DNA of 64,000 bases from CAVZTX01 sp963778375. GTDB taxonomy: Bacteria; Chloroflexota; Ktedonobacteria; Ktedonobacterales; Ktedonobacteraceae. Both the position numbers and the translations under genes were made by a program. The DNA is taken from the NCBI GenBank assembly GCA_963778375.1, contig CAVZTX010000019.1, forward strand, positions 1 to 64,000, read 5' to 3'. Below, in pieces: positions 1 through 8,931 of the stretch. The notes under the pieces are model-generated. The model was not told where the DNA came from. It saw only the letters and a program-made list of their open reading frames with translations, and made no database searches. Position 1 is the stretch's first letter. Every line of letters begins with the position of its first letter.

Positions 1-706
1 GGACCAAGACATTGATTTCAGGGGGAACCAACAGAAATCTCTTTGTGCTCATTCCCTCCGTAATGCGGTTTATGAGATACTTGAAGAAGCTCATCAAGGA
101 GCGACGTGCAAACCCCAAAGACGATCTGGTCACGGCACTGGTTCAAGCTAAAGATGGTAGCGATCAGTTAAGTGAAGATGAAATTCTGGCAATGATCTTA
201 GTTCTGCTAGTCGCAGGCCATGAAACTACCGTGAACCTGATTGGCAGCGGGATCGTTAGCATTGTTGGAACATCCCGACCAGTTGGCAAAGCTGCGTAGT
301 GAGCCAGCACTCATCAAAACGGCGATTGAAGAGCTACTGCGCTTTGTCTGTCCCGGTTGAAATGGCAACCGAACGCTATGCTCGTGAAGATATCACAATT
401 GCGGAAACAACCATTCCACGTGGTGAACTCGTCATGGCAGTCATAGGGTCGGCAAATCGCGACCCAAACTACTTCGACAACCCCGATTCACTTGACATAA
501 CCCGCCAGAACAACAAACATTTGGCATTCGGCCAGGGTCCACATTACTGTCTTGGTGCTTCACTCGCCCGCCTTGAAGGGCAAATCGCCATCAGCACGCT
601 CATCCAGCGCCTGCCAAATTTGCGCCTGGATATTGCACCAGACCAAATTCGCTGGCGTGCCACCTTCATCCTTCGTGGATTAGAAGCACTACCAGTCTCG
701 TTCTAG
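1..706 (+). pseudogene. Cytochrome P450, 5'-truncated by window edge and twice frameshifted
   Basis: The reading frame is open from base 3, so the gene begins outside the window. Seen: the I-helix oxygen-binding motif AGHETT near 220-237, the ExxR helix (EELLR) near 330-345 in a second frame, and the heme-binding loop FGQGPHYCLG near 528-557 in a third frame. Reading through needs one base skipped near 255 and another near 355; the middle piece then reads LALLEHPDQLAKLR, as expected for a bacterial soluble P450. P450s insert oxygen into small organic substrates using electrons from ferredoxin; the substrate is unknown. Both breaks are extra bases, like other breaks in this window, so sequencing error is possible as well as decay. 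Confidence 0.85.
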
Positions 707-805
707 TTGGTTGTCTCTCTGTCCCATTGCTGAAGGTGTCACGATCCTGGCAAGCTACTTCGAGTGCTGTCTTCACCAAAATGGAGGTGATCGAAAGGAG
801 CAATC

Positions 806-1204
806 ATGAACGAGGAAGCAAAGATAGAATTGGCTGAGAGCGCGTGGACGCTGATCAGTTTTGAGACGGACATGGGGGTGATCCTGGCAGTGAAGGAGGC
901 ACCAGCCACGCTTACCTTTTCAGCAATAGGTGAGCAGGCAGGCAGTCTCAGCGGGAGCGGCGGATGCAACCGCTACTTCGGGAGCTACACCCTGACTGGC
1001 GACCGCCTCCATATTGGTGCTATGGGATCTACACGCATGATGTGCGACTCCGTTCGGATGGAGCAGGAGGACCGCTTCTTCCAGGCACTTTCAATCGCCG
1101 AGTGCTGCGAACTGAGCCAGGATGAGTTACTCATCGCCTATGCCGGGGGTATGCTCCGGTTCGCACTGATCAGCGCGTCGACTGGAGGCAGTTTACAGCC
1201 GTGA
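806..1204 (+). CDS. META/HslJ-domain protein
   Basis: A 132-residue protein covering one META domain (HslJ type). The hallmark segment GSGGCNRYFGSY lies near residues 50-61, followed by the LHIGAMGSTRMMC segment typical of the family (usually TxMAC). No signal peptide or lipobox is visible, unlike E. coli HslJ, so it is probably cytoplasmic. META-domain proteins are linked to heat or novobiocin tolerance in E. coli, but their biochemical role is unknown. The start is supported by an AAAGGAG ribosome-binding site eight bases upstream. It stands alone between two broken genes. Confidence 0.8.
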   Translation: MNEEAKIELAESAWTLISFETDMGVILAVKEAPATLTFSAIGEQAGSLSGSGGCNRYFGSYTLTGDRLHIGAMGSTRMMCDSVRMEQEDRFFQALSIAECCELSQDELLIAYAGGMLRFALISASTGGSLQP

Positions 1205-1242
1205 TCAGCGTTTCGAGAGAGGCGGTTCTCCCGCAATTAGAT

Positions 1243-1619
1243 TCACACCGTGTTCGGTTGAGCTGGCGTGACCGGCAGCGGTTTGCCATAGTCAGAGGCG
1301 GGCTGCTGGATGTACTGCGGTGCCGCCTCAATAGCTGCTTCGCCGTGTCCCACGCCGGGCATCCATTTGGTGACGACGGAATTGCCATTAGCGTAGTAGC
1401 GCGTCACGAGCCATGCCGAGAAAGCAGGGTTGATGAGCGGATCAGCGAGGCCATGTCCGATGAACGTAGGGATGTCCTTGGGGACGAGCGGTGCCTAGTT
1501 GACCACGAATGCTTGCCGCCAAGCCATATCAGTCGTCGGATCCTTCGTGAAGAAGTCCCCATCAGCGATTGATTAAGGTCGGTCCCCGGATAAAGGAAAA
1601 GGTAAGCAGAATAAACCAA
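1243..1619 (-). pseudogene. Alpha/beta hydrolase (lipase-like) relic
   Basis: Reverse-strand translation from about 1590 to a TGA at 1243-1245 gives a C-terminal hydrolase piece: IPTFIGHGLADPLINP (the strand and acid loop of an alpha/beta hydrolase) and then GVGHGEA with the expected catalytic His. An in-frame TAG interrupts it after VVN near 1495, and the part upstream (LYPGTDLNQSL) is in another frame, apparently through a lost base near 1565. No complete catalytic core remains. It resembles secretory lipase or esterase C-termini, but the family is inferred from these short motifs only. Nothing coding was recognised between it and 1846. Confidence 0.6.
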
Positions 1620-1845
1620 TCTTACCTACATTTCTCACAGCAACCATCTCTAAAGGAGAGGCACAACAAATTATCCTCCTTCATGTCACCAAACTTCCAT
1701 ATTGGAGCAATAACCGTAGAAAGAATAGATATCAACAGACAATTCTTGACAAAGGATGACCCATGCTCGTACCATATGAAACTGAACACTTGTTTCGATA
1801 GATAGCAAGAAGCATGGAATCCACTTTGAGGTTTTAGCTGCAACC

Positions 1846-4275
1846 ATGAGAATTTACAATACCCTCACCCGGAAAGTCGAAGAAATTGTCCCAATTGAGC
1901 CGGGCAAGATCAAAATGTATTCGTGTGGTCCTACCGTCTACCGCTACATCCACATCGGCAACCTGCGCACCTTCACCATGGCCGACTGGATACGGCGTAC
2001 TTTTGAGTATCGTGGCTTCCAGGTGCTTCACATCAAAAACATTACTGATGTCGGCCATATGCGGCAGGAGGTGGTGGATCGCGGCGAAGATAAAATATTG
2101 GCTCAGGCACGTAAAGAGGGTAAAACATCGTTACAGATCGCGCAATTCTATACCGAAGCGTTTCATGAAGACGAAGCTAAACTCAACATAGAGTCTGCGA
2201 ACATCTTTCCTCGTGCCACGCAACATATTCCCGAAATGATCGCCATTATCCAGGGTTTGCAGGCAAAAGGCATTGCCTATGAAGTCAATGGTAACGTCTA
2301 CTACGACATCAAACGCTTTCCCAGCTATGGCAAGCTCTCCGGCAACCAGCTTGAAAACATGCTCGCAGGCATACGCGAAGGCGTTGATGCAGATCGCCAT
2401 AATCCAGAAGACTTCCCGTTGTGGAAGGTAGCCGAACCTGAACGTGAAATGGCCTGGGATAGTCCCTGGGGACGTGGTTTCCCCGGCTGGCATATCGAAT
2501 GTTCCGCCATGTCCATGAAGTATCTTGGCAAGCACTTTGACATCCATACCGGCGGCGTCGACAACATTTTCCCCCATCACGAGGATGAAATTGCCCAGAG
2601 CGAGGGCTTTACAGGCGAACAGTTCATCAACTACTGGGTTCATGCACAGCATCTGCTCGCTGATGGTCAAAAGATGGCGAAATCCACCGGCAACGCCTAC
2701 ACCTGCTCTGAAATCGAGGCTCGCGGCTTTGATCCGATGGCCTTGCGTTACTTCTATACCACCGCGCTCTACCGCAGTCGCCTGAATTTCACCTTCCGCG
2801 CATTGCAGGCCGCTCAGACCTCCTTAGAACGCCTGCGTGGATTGGCCTATTCGCTCTATTTACAGGCCGGTAGGGAGCGCATCTTTTCCAATGAGTCAAG
2901 CGAGGAACAATTCCTCTCTATCAATCAGGCGAGAAAATGGCAAGAGGCATTTTTAACAGAGGTGGAGAATGATTTGAACATGCCGCGTGCCATGGCGCTC
3001 GTATGGGAAATGCTCCGTTCGGATCAACTGGAACCGGCAACCAAAGTACACCTGCTGCTAGACTTTGATCGTATTCTTGGCTTTAACCTCAAAAACTACC
3101 TGCAAAGCGATCTGCCGGAGCAAAAGACGAATCCAGAAGTCTACTTGGCAACGGTGCCATCTGAAATCGCTGCCCAGGTACGGCAGCATGAAGAACTGCG
3201 CCGTCGTACTGACTATCAGCACTCCGATCAAATACGCCATCAGCTTGCAACCGTCGGCTATAACGTTCGAGATACTGCGCGAGGCCCTCTAGTGCTACCT
3301 CGCCCTCTGGAGGATGAGTTCGTTGTCCTCTCAAGCTCCGGCGACGCGCCAGATCATACACGGAAAGCAGATGCTTTTGAATTTTCCGTGAATCTGCTTG
3401 CTCACAATAGCCGGGAAGACCTCAATCGCTGCATCCAGAGTATTTGTCGCCACACCCATCATCACGATATTGAGTTGGTAATCGTTGATAATGGATCAAC
3501 CGATGATACTTTAGCGTATCTGCAACAACTCGCTCGTCAGAACGACTTGCGTGCAGAAGATGGGCGGCGTATTGGCTTGCAAGTGCTCTTTGCCGATCAT
3601 AACATGGGCTTTGCTGCCGGTCGCAATGCCACCATGCGTGCTAGCCGTGGATGCTACATCGTCCTGATAGACACCTCGATTGAGGTCAAAGGTGACATCT
3701 GGGAACCTTTAGTAACTGCGCTGAGTGATTCTGCAATTGGAGTTGTCGGACCCTATGGCCTCGTAACCGAAGACCTGCGCGAATTCCACGAATCGCCTGG
3801 CTCAGATGTAGACGCCATCGAGGGTTACCTCATGGCCTTCCGCCGTGAACTTCTGCCAGAAGTTGGCTGGATCGATGAACGCTTCCGCTTTTACCGCTTG
3901 ATGGATATCTACTTGAGCTTCTTTTTCAAGACCTCCGGCTATCGTGTTCTAACCGTCTCAAAGCTAGCTGAACGTCTTGTAAAGCATCCGCATCGCGAAT
4001 GGTACAGCTTAAGTGAGGATGAACAGGCAACCAAAAGCAAGAAAAATTACGATATTTTTCGTGATCGCTGGCATCATGGCGAAAGTCTGCTTGTCGCCAA
4101 CTATCAGCCGCAGAACCTATGGCGTGGGCACGATCATCCCCATCATCTGGAGGGTACACATACCCATGCACCGGGCGAGCTGCCACTCCCTGGTACAATG
4201 CATACCCATACCCACCAGCACTGGCCTGATCACTCCCATGAGCATCCGCACTACCACGAAAGTGCACCAATATAA
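1846..4275 (+). CDS. cysS: Cysteinyl-tRNA synthetase fused to degenerate GT2 domain and His-rich tail
   Basis: 809 residues against about 460 for ordinary CysRS. Residues 1-500 form a complete class I CysRS: the Zn-site Cys in CGPTVY near residue 27, HIGN for HIGH near 37, the second Zn Cys in WHIECSAM, PHHEDEIAQ, and KMAKS for KMSKS near 279, then an anticodon-binding region ending in a normal CysRS C-terminus (RDTARGPLV). Residues 510-750 form a GT-A fold with VIVDNGSTDDT and GFAAGRNATMR, but the metal-binding DxD position reads DTS and the usual ED of the acceptor region reads LM, so transferase activity is doubtful. Residues 762-809 contain about 15 His (HTHTHQHW, HSHEHPHYH) and probably bind Zn or Ni. 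It presumably charges tRNA-Cys; a MshC-like ligase role is possible. Confidence 0.9.
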   Translation: MRIYNTLTRKVEEIVPIEPGKIKMYSCGPTVYRYIHIGNLRTFTMADWIRRTFEYRGFQVLHIKNITDVGHMRQEVVDRGEDKILAQARKEGKTSLQIAQFYTEAFHEDEAKLNIESANIFPRATQHIPEMIAIIQGLQAKGIAYEVNGNVYYDIKRFPSYGKLSGNQLENMLAGIREGVDADRHNPEDFPLWKVAEPEREMAWDSPWGRGFPGWHIECSAMSMKYLGKHFDIHTGGVDNIFPHHEDEIAQSEGFTGEQFINYWVHAQHLLADGQKMAKSTGNAYTCSEIEARGFDPMALRYFYTTALYRSRLNFTFRALQAAQTSLERLRGLAYSLYLQAGRERIFSNESSEEQFLSINQARKWQEAFLTEVENDLNMPRAMALVWEMLRSDQLEPATKVHLLLDFDRILGFNLKNYLQSDLPEQKTNPEVYLATVPSEIAAQVRQHEELRRRTDYQHSDQIRHQLATVGYNVRDTARGPLVLPRPLEDEFVVLSSSGDAPDHTRKADAFEFSVNLLAHNSREDLNRCIQSICRHTHHHDIELVIVDNGSTDDTLAYLQQLARQNDLRAEDGRRIGLQVLFADHNMGFAAGRNATMRASRGCYIVLIDTSIEVKGDIWEPLVTALSDSAIGVVGPYGLVTEDLREFHESPGSDVDAIEGYLMAFRRELLPEVGWIDERFRFYRLMDIYLSFFFKTSGYRVLTVSKLAERLVKHPHREWYSLSEDEQATKSKKNYDIFRDRWHHGESLLVANYQPQNLWRGHDHPHHLEGTHTHAPGELPLPGTMHTHTHQHWPDHSHEHPHYHESAPI

Positions 4276-4279
4276 CGTA

Positions 4280-4341
4280 GTGGCCGATTCATCACGCCGA
4301 CCGCCGATGTATCGGCCTGAGGCCAACTCGTTATCGGCCAC
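4280..4341. repeat. Inverted-repeat element between the cysS fusion and the next gene
   Basis: GTGGCCGAT at 4280-4288 pairs with ATCGGCCAC at 4333-4341, and an inner GCCGAT/ATCGGC palindrome sits at 4303-4316. The GGCCGAT word therefore recurs on both strands within 62 bases. It could form a cruciform or a multi-stem transcript that ends or processes the upstream mRNA; there is no T-tract, so a classical intrinsic terminator is not supported. Confidence 0.5.
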
Positions 4342-4383
4342 ATGTGGGACCAAATAATCTGATCCCAAGGAGTTTTCAATTTC

Positions 4384-6009
4384 ATGGATCGTGGTAAAAA
4401 AATGGATATTCTCAAGAATCATCCCTCCATCGTAACTGCTCCCGAATCGTTCTCTCAACTGACCATAGATCAGGTTGTTATGCTGAATGGCGATATCGGA
4501 CCACTCGACTTTCAACAGGTAGAAGCCCTTTGTCGCTTTATCGAACACGGCGGTGGACTCGTCTGCCTGGGGGATGCAGCAGAAGCATACCATGAGCATC
4601 CTTTGCTTGGCGAAATATTGGGCAATGTGCATGGATTCTGCACACCACGCACCGAAATCATTGCACGCGTTGTCACTGAAAACCACTACATGACCCGCCG
4701 TGTTGATCCTTCCTTCCCTGTGATAGAGGCAGTCTATCTACTGAATGCGATCCCTCCAGATGCCGAGATTCTTTGGCAAACTTCCTGGCACTATACATCG
4801 TATACCCTGGCCTATGCACGCAGCTACGGGCGTGGGCGCGTCTTCTGTACCACTTTAGGCAGTGATCCTGAGACGCACACCCATCCCGTCTTCCGGCAAA
4901 TGGTAGATCGTGCAATTCGTTACGCTGCGGGTGCAGAAATACACGAGCGCCCTGCTCATGTCGCAATGATCGGCTATGGAGCGATTGGCTTTGAACATGG
5001 ATCGGCAATCAGCACCGTGCCTGGACTTGAATACGCACTTGTCTGTGATCGCAACGAGGAGCGTTTAGCGCTGGCGCGGCAAGCTTTTCCAGGAGTCCGC
5101 ACCTGCACTGATCTCAACCAGGTCGCCAAAGACCCGGACATTGATGTAGTGATTGTCTCGACTCCTCCCAATACCCACGCCGCTATCTCCATGCAGATGC
5201 TGCAAGCTGGAAAGCACGTTGTCACCGAGAAACCCTTTTGTTTGACAACCACTGAAGCCGATACCATGATTAAGCTTGCCCAGGCGCAACACCGTACGCT
5301 GACTGTCTATCAATGCCGCCGCTGGGACCCTGACTACCTTGCTATCTCGCAGGCGCTTCAGCAAGGCATCATTGGCCCGATCTTCCACATAGAAACCTTT
5401 ATCGGAGGTTATGCGCATCCCTGCGACTACTGGCACTCGCACGAACCAATCTCCGGGGGTGTCTTTTACGATTGGGGTTCGCACTACCTGGACTGGATTC
5501 TGCAACTCATCCCTGACAGTGTTGTCAGCGTACGTGGCGTCGAACACAAACGTGTCTGGCATGATGTGACCAACGCCGATCATTCCAGCGTCTACCTGCG
5601 CTTTGCAGGTGGTCAAGAGGCCGAGTTTACCCATTCAGATATCGCGGCCGCTATGAAGCCTAAGTGGTATATTCTGGGCGAGCGAGGCGCGATTGTTGGT
5701 CACTGGCGGCAGGAGACCGTCAAAACCCGCCGCTGGTCAGGCGATCTGATCGAACAGCGGCTGGCACCCTCTGAAGCCCTCCCAGACGTGCATGTCCTCA
5801 CCCGCGACATCAGTGGAGCCATCCACGAGCAGCATCTTATGCTGCCCGAGGTACCCTTCTACCCCTTCCACCGTAATCTCGCCAATCACCTCCACTGCGG
5901 TGAAGCACTGGCAGTTCCACCTGAAGAATCGCGCCGCAATATCATAGTAATGGAAGCTGCCAAGCGCTCTGCCGAGCTAGGCGGTGAAACCATAGCCGTA
6001 CAATGCTAA
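4384..6009 (+). CDS. ThuA-like domain fused to Gfo/Idh/MocA oxidoreductase
   Basis: 541 residues. Residues 20-190 resemble a ThuA/glutamine-amidotransferase-like fold (FIEHGGGLVCLGD, GRGRVFCTTLGSD). Residues 193-541 are a Gfo/Idh/MocA dehydrogenase: the Rossmann motif MIGYGAIG near 195, TPPNTHA, the EKPF Lys that helps bind NAD and substrate, and GGVFYDWGSHYLDW, which carries the Asp/His pair of the active site. Enzymes of this family oxidise sugars or cyclitols with NAD(P)H; the substrate is not evident. ThuA and Gfo/Idh proteins are often neighbours in sugar loci, so this looks like a fusion of partners. AAGGAG at 4368 precedes the ATG by 11 bases; an in-frame ATG at 4402 is an alternative. 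Confidence 0.85.
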   Translation: MDRGKKMDILKNHPSIVTAPESFSQLTIDQVVMLNGDIGPLDFQQVEALCRFIEHGGGLVCLGDAAEAYHEHPLLGEILGNVHGFCTPRTEIIARVVTENHYMTRRVDPSFPVIEAVYLLNAIPPDAEILWQTSWHYTSYTLAYARSYGRGRVFCTTLGSDPETHTHPVFRQMVDRAIRYAAGAEIHERPAHVAMIGYGAIGFEHGSAISTVPGLEYALVCDRNEERLALARQAFPGVRTCTDLNQVAKDPDIDVVIVSTPPNTHAAISMQMLQAGKHVVTEKPFCLTTTEADTMIKLAQAQHRTLTVYQCRRWDPDYLAISQALQQGIIGPIFHIETFIGGYAHPCDYWHSHEPISGGVFYDWGSHYLDWILQLIPDSVVSVRGVEHKRVWHDVTNADHSSVYLRFAGGQEAEFTHSDIAAAMKPKWYILGERGAIVGHWRQETVKTRRWSGDLIEQRLAPSEALPDVHVLTRDISGAIHEQHLMLPEVPFYPFHRNLANHLHCGEALAVPPEESRRNIIVMEAAKRSAELGGETIAVQC

Positions 6010-6271
6010 AGGATTGAAATCTAGGCATGTATAGTGCATACTAATCTCAGAGGATAATTATGTATAGTCCTACCATCAATGCTCAGCGCAAAGGAGGTGA
6101 GTAACAGAAGTATCGTTCCTCGTGCACTGATTTTATCCTTTTCATTCCGCTTGTAGCGCGTCATGCCAGGTACTGTAGTTTCGAATAAGAAACTGCACGT
6201 TGGGCAGACAAAAGAAACACCAATCGGTTTCATCATGCGTTTTTCTCGTGACACGAAAAGGAGAAGCACAC

Positions 6272-7675
6272 ATGTCAATGAATTCCCCGGAGGTTACTGG
6301 GCGTCAGATGACGCGGGTAGTCCTCGCCAGCATGATTGGCACTGCCATTGAGTGGTACGACTTTTTCCTCTATGGCACAGTTTCGGCCATAGTTTTTCCC
6401 AAACTCTTTTTCCCAACGTCCAACGCGACCGTCAGTACTCTACTGTCCCTTTTCACTTTCTTCGTAGGATTTCTTGCCCGTCCTTTTGGCGGTGCGTTAT
6501 TCGGTCATTTGGGTGATCGCATTGGCAGGAAATCAACCCTGGTTGCGACTCTCTTGCTCATGGGTATCTCGACATTGCTCATCGGCTTCCTACCTACTTA
6601 TGCTGCGATTGGGATAGCGGCCCCAATCATTCTTGTCATCCTACGCCTGGGTCAGGGTCTGGGCGTCGGTGGTGAGTGGGGAGGGTCTGTTCTGCTAGCC
6701 CTTGAGTATGGCCACCGGCGCAATCGCGGCTTCTGGGCAGGCTGGCCTCAGATGGGGGTGCCGATTGGATTGGTCACTTCGTCCCTCCTGGTCAACTTTT
6801 TCGAGCATGGCTCTAACTTCGCCACCGGGGCATGGAATGCTGGATGGCGTATCCCGTTTTTTATCAGTGCTCTGCTGATAATCGTTGGTCTATATATCCG
6901 CCTGCGTATTCTGGAGACCCCACTCTTTGCGGAGGTTAAGGAAAGGAATCGGGAGGAGCGGGCCCCGATTATTCAGGCATTTCGGCACAGTACACCAGAT
7001 ATTCTGCTCAGCGCTGGCGCACGCTTTGTGGAGCAGGCTCCATTCTACCTCTTCACTACGTTTGTCATCACCTACAATGAAACGAAGATTGGTCTCAGTC
7101 CCCAGGTCGCCCTGTATGCGATTAGCATAGCAGGCGCTCTTGAGCTTTTGACCATTCCGCTCTTCAGCTACTTATCGGACATTGTAGGCCGCCGCATCTG
7201 GTACCTGATCGGCTGTGTCCTCATGGCGGCATTTGCCTTTCCATACTTCATGCTCATGAACACCAAGAGCACCTTCCTCTTTGGTTTAGGGGTAGTCCTC
7301 TCTGTTTGTATCTTCCACGCATGGGTGTATGGTCCTCAAGCTGCCCTCATTGCGGAGCGCTTTGGCACTAGGGCTAGATATAGTGGTGCTTCGTTGGGAT
7401 ATCAACTCGCCGCTCCCTTTGCCGGTGGACTGGCTCCCATCATTGCCCTACTATTGCTGAATGGGAAAACCAATCTTGCCGCCCTCGGCCTGTCAAAGAC
7501 CACCATATCCATTGGGAGTGGTTCCTGGCAGGCAGTATCGGTCTATATCATCGTCCTCGCAGTCATCTCGTTTGCTTCAGTGCTCGGGCTAAAAGAGCTA
7601 ACCAGAGCCGACATCTCCAGCCCTGATGCATACAAGATCACAGGAGATGAAGCCGTCCTGGCAGCGCAGGACTGA
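6272..7675 (+). CDS. MFS metabolite:H+ symporter (MHS family)
   Basis: 467 residues with about 12 membrane segments. The N-terminus IGTAIEWYDFFLYG and the loop HLGDRIGRKSTL are signatures of the metabolite:H+ symporter family (KgtP, ShiA, ProP relatives), which import dicarboxylates, shikimate, betaine or similar solutes with a proton. GLGVGGEWGGSVLLALEY in TM5 also fits. The ATG at 6272 is chosen because AAAAGGAG lies 6-8 bases upstream, and the hydrophobic core starts only some 20 residues later; an open frame continues upstream but without a good ribosome site. It follows the oxidoreductase fusion by 262 bases and may import that enzyme's substrate, which is inference. Confidence 0.9.
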   Translation: MSMNSPEVTGRQMTRVVLASMIGTAIEWYDFFLYGTVSAIVFPKLFFPTSNATVSTLLSLFTFFVGFLARPFGGALFGHLGDRIGRKSTLVATLLLMGISTLLIGFLPTYAAIGIAAPIILVILRLGQGLGVGGEWGGSVLLALEYGHRRNRGFWAGWPQMGVPIGLVTSSLLVNFFEHGSNFATGAWNAGWRIPFFISALLIIVGLYIRLRILETPLFAEVKERNREERAPIIQAFRHSTPDILLSAGARFVEQAPFYLFTTFVITYNETKIGLSPQVALYAISIAGALELLTIPLFSYLSDIVGRRIWYLIGCVLMAAFAFPYFMLMNTKSTFLFGLGVVLSVCIFHAWVYGPQAALIAERFGTRARYSGASLGYQLAAPFAGGLAPIIALLLLNGKTNLAALGLSKTTISIGSGSWQAVSVYIIVLAVISFASVLGLKELTRADISSPDAYKITGDEAVLAAQD

Positions 7676-7694
7676 GGAGGTGTAAATTCATTGC

Positions 7695-7720
7695 GGTGGG
7701 CGCGATTAATCGCGCCCACC
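7695..7720. terminator. Perfect 26-bp palindrome between convergent genes
   Basis: GGTGGGCGCGATT is followed directly by its complement AATCGCGCCCACC. It sits 20 bases after the MHS symporter stop and 17 bases before the end of the convergent cvpA-like gene, where a bidirectional transcription stop is expected. There is no strong T-tract on either side. The GCGATTAATCGC core resembles the GATTTATCG repeat family seen at 30458, 49212 and 58217. Confidence 0.55.
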
Positions 7721-7736
7721 AGGCAGGCCCGTTTCT

Positions 7737-8240
7737 TTAGACGTGCAGCGTATTCACAAAAACGCTATTCACATGCGCAAACAGGCTCTGTGAAACCGCG
7801 CTATTATACGTCTGTTGCCAGCTTTGGAACAGCGAAGGTCCAACGCCGGGGATTGTGTGTGTACCCTGCAAAAAGCCATGCAGCACTGCCAGCAGCACCA
7901 CCCACAAAAGCCACGCCTCCACAAAGCCAAGCCCGGCACCAATCAGCCTATCTCCAGCCCCAATAAACGGAACCGCGTGCAGCGCTCCGCGCACGCTTGA
8001 ACCGATCAAATGCAACACCAGCACAATGCCGAAGAACAATATTATGTAAGAAATGAGCGGATTCGCAGGTAAGTGGTTGGCGGCCAATGTGCTCGTCAGT
8101 GACGGCCCAAACAAAGCCGCTCCCGCGAATGCCACCGGAAGCGAAACCAGGTGGATCAAGCTAAAAACCGCCCCATTGCGCAGCCCATTGAAAACAAGCA
8201 AAGCAATCGTTACAAGAAAGAGGATATCGATAGTGTTCAT
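7737..8240 (-). CDS. cvpA: CvpA-family membrane protein
   Basis: 167 residues with four hydrophobic segments. The start MNTIDILFLVTIALLVFNGLRNG matches CvpA/colicin V production proteins, whose first helix is followed by a G-x-x-x-G turn; helix 3 (LISYIILFFGIVLVLHLIGSSV) and the segment IPFIG-like VPFIGAGDRLIGAGLGF also fit. CvpA proteins are inner-membrane proteins needed for colicin V export in E. coli and linked to envelope homeostasis; the mechanism is unknown. It is monocistronic, and converges on the symporter gene across the 7695 palindrome. Confidence 0.8.
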   Translation of the reverse strand: MNTIDILFLVTIALLVFNGLRNGAVFSLIHLVSLPVAFAGAALFGPSLTSTLAANHLPANPLISYIILFFGIVLVLHLIGSSVRGALHAVPFIGAGDRLIGAGLGFVEAWLLWVVLLAVLHGFLQGTHTIPGVGPSLFQSWQQTYNSAVSQSLFAHVNSVFVNTLHV

Positions 8241-8278
8241 AGCATATATTCCTTTTCATTTGCATAGAGTATATATTC

Positions 8279-8368
8279 GTAACTCTTCAGACCTTCTCAT
8301 CGCCTTCGTCAGTGAAAATTACAAGCGTCACAAGTGTCACAAGTGTCACTTTCGCAACCCCTCCTTGT
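8279..8368 (-). repeat. MITE-like element, partial copy
   Basis: Starts with GTAACTCTTCAG and runs through TTCGTCAGTGA, GTCACAAGTGTCACAAGTG and CGCAACCCCTC. Read as written it lines up with the reverse complement of the complete element at 24800-24941, so this copy is opposite in orientation. The far inverted repeat is missing or decayed (CACTGAGTTATTAG). The rest of the 8241-8503 gap holds nothing else recognisable. Confidence 0.65.
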
Positions 8369-8503
8369 TCCACTGAGTTATTAGAGTATAGCAAGAAAGC
8401 TGCATAGTTACGTCTCTCTCCAGTATGGCAGGTCCAGAAGCGTCTAGCGACGGACCATTTCACAATAGAGATGTTATTCGGCTCACAATATCAAATCCTT
8501 CAT

Positions 8504-8779
8504 TCAGTTTTTCCCTCTGCCCCTATAATCAAGATCGTAAAATCCACGAGGTGACTGTATATTCTTGCTGATTTGAGTATTCGGTACATCACTTGATGTA
8601 TTTGACCGGAATGAGTGTGAAAGCGATCCCATCGCACCATAGTGATACACCAATTCTATGATTATGAAGAGTGAGACAGCGACTCCGATGGTAAGTCCCA
8701 ATAAGCCGCCCATGACATAACCAATCAACATCAGGATTCCTGGTCCGGTAATAACAAACGGGAAAATTCTTCGCGACAT
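8504..8779 (-). CDS. Small one-to-two-TM membrane protein of unknown function
   Basis: 91 residues from the ATG at 8779, chosen because AAAAGGAAC lies a few bases upstream; the longer frame to 8890 adds a polar, unlikely N-terminus. A hydrophobic hairpin (FPFVITGPGILMLIGYVMGG and LLGLTIGVAVSLFIIIELVY) occupies residues 5-45, followed by a polar tail with SHSFRSNTSS. No family was recognised. A TATAAT hexamer on the reverse strand at 8816-8821 could be its -10 box. Confidence 0.5.
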   Translation of the reverse strand: MSRRIFPFVITGPGILMLIGYVMGGLLGLTIGVAVSLFIIIELVYHYGAMGSLSHSFRSNTSSDVPNTQISKNIQSPRGFYDLDYRGRGKN

Positions 8780-8931
8780 TGTCTTGTTCCTTTTCAGTGC
8801 TGCTGTTTGTGAGGAATTATAGACTACCTTACTATATAGTACACTGCTCCTGTTCCACTTACTTAGACGTAGCAAATGTGCCTTTTTCAAACGTCACTGC
8901 TTTTTTGACATGTGGCCTACAAGCCACAGCA

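Noticed and set aside
2131..2670. 179-residue reverse-strand ORF inside the cysS fusion
   Set aside because: It is antisense to the conserved CysRS core, has no family resemblance and no ribosome site.
5065..5634. 189-residue reverse-strand ORF
   Set aside because: Shadow of the oxidoreductase, whose motifs are in the forward frame.
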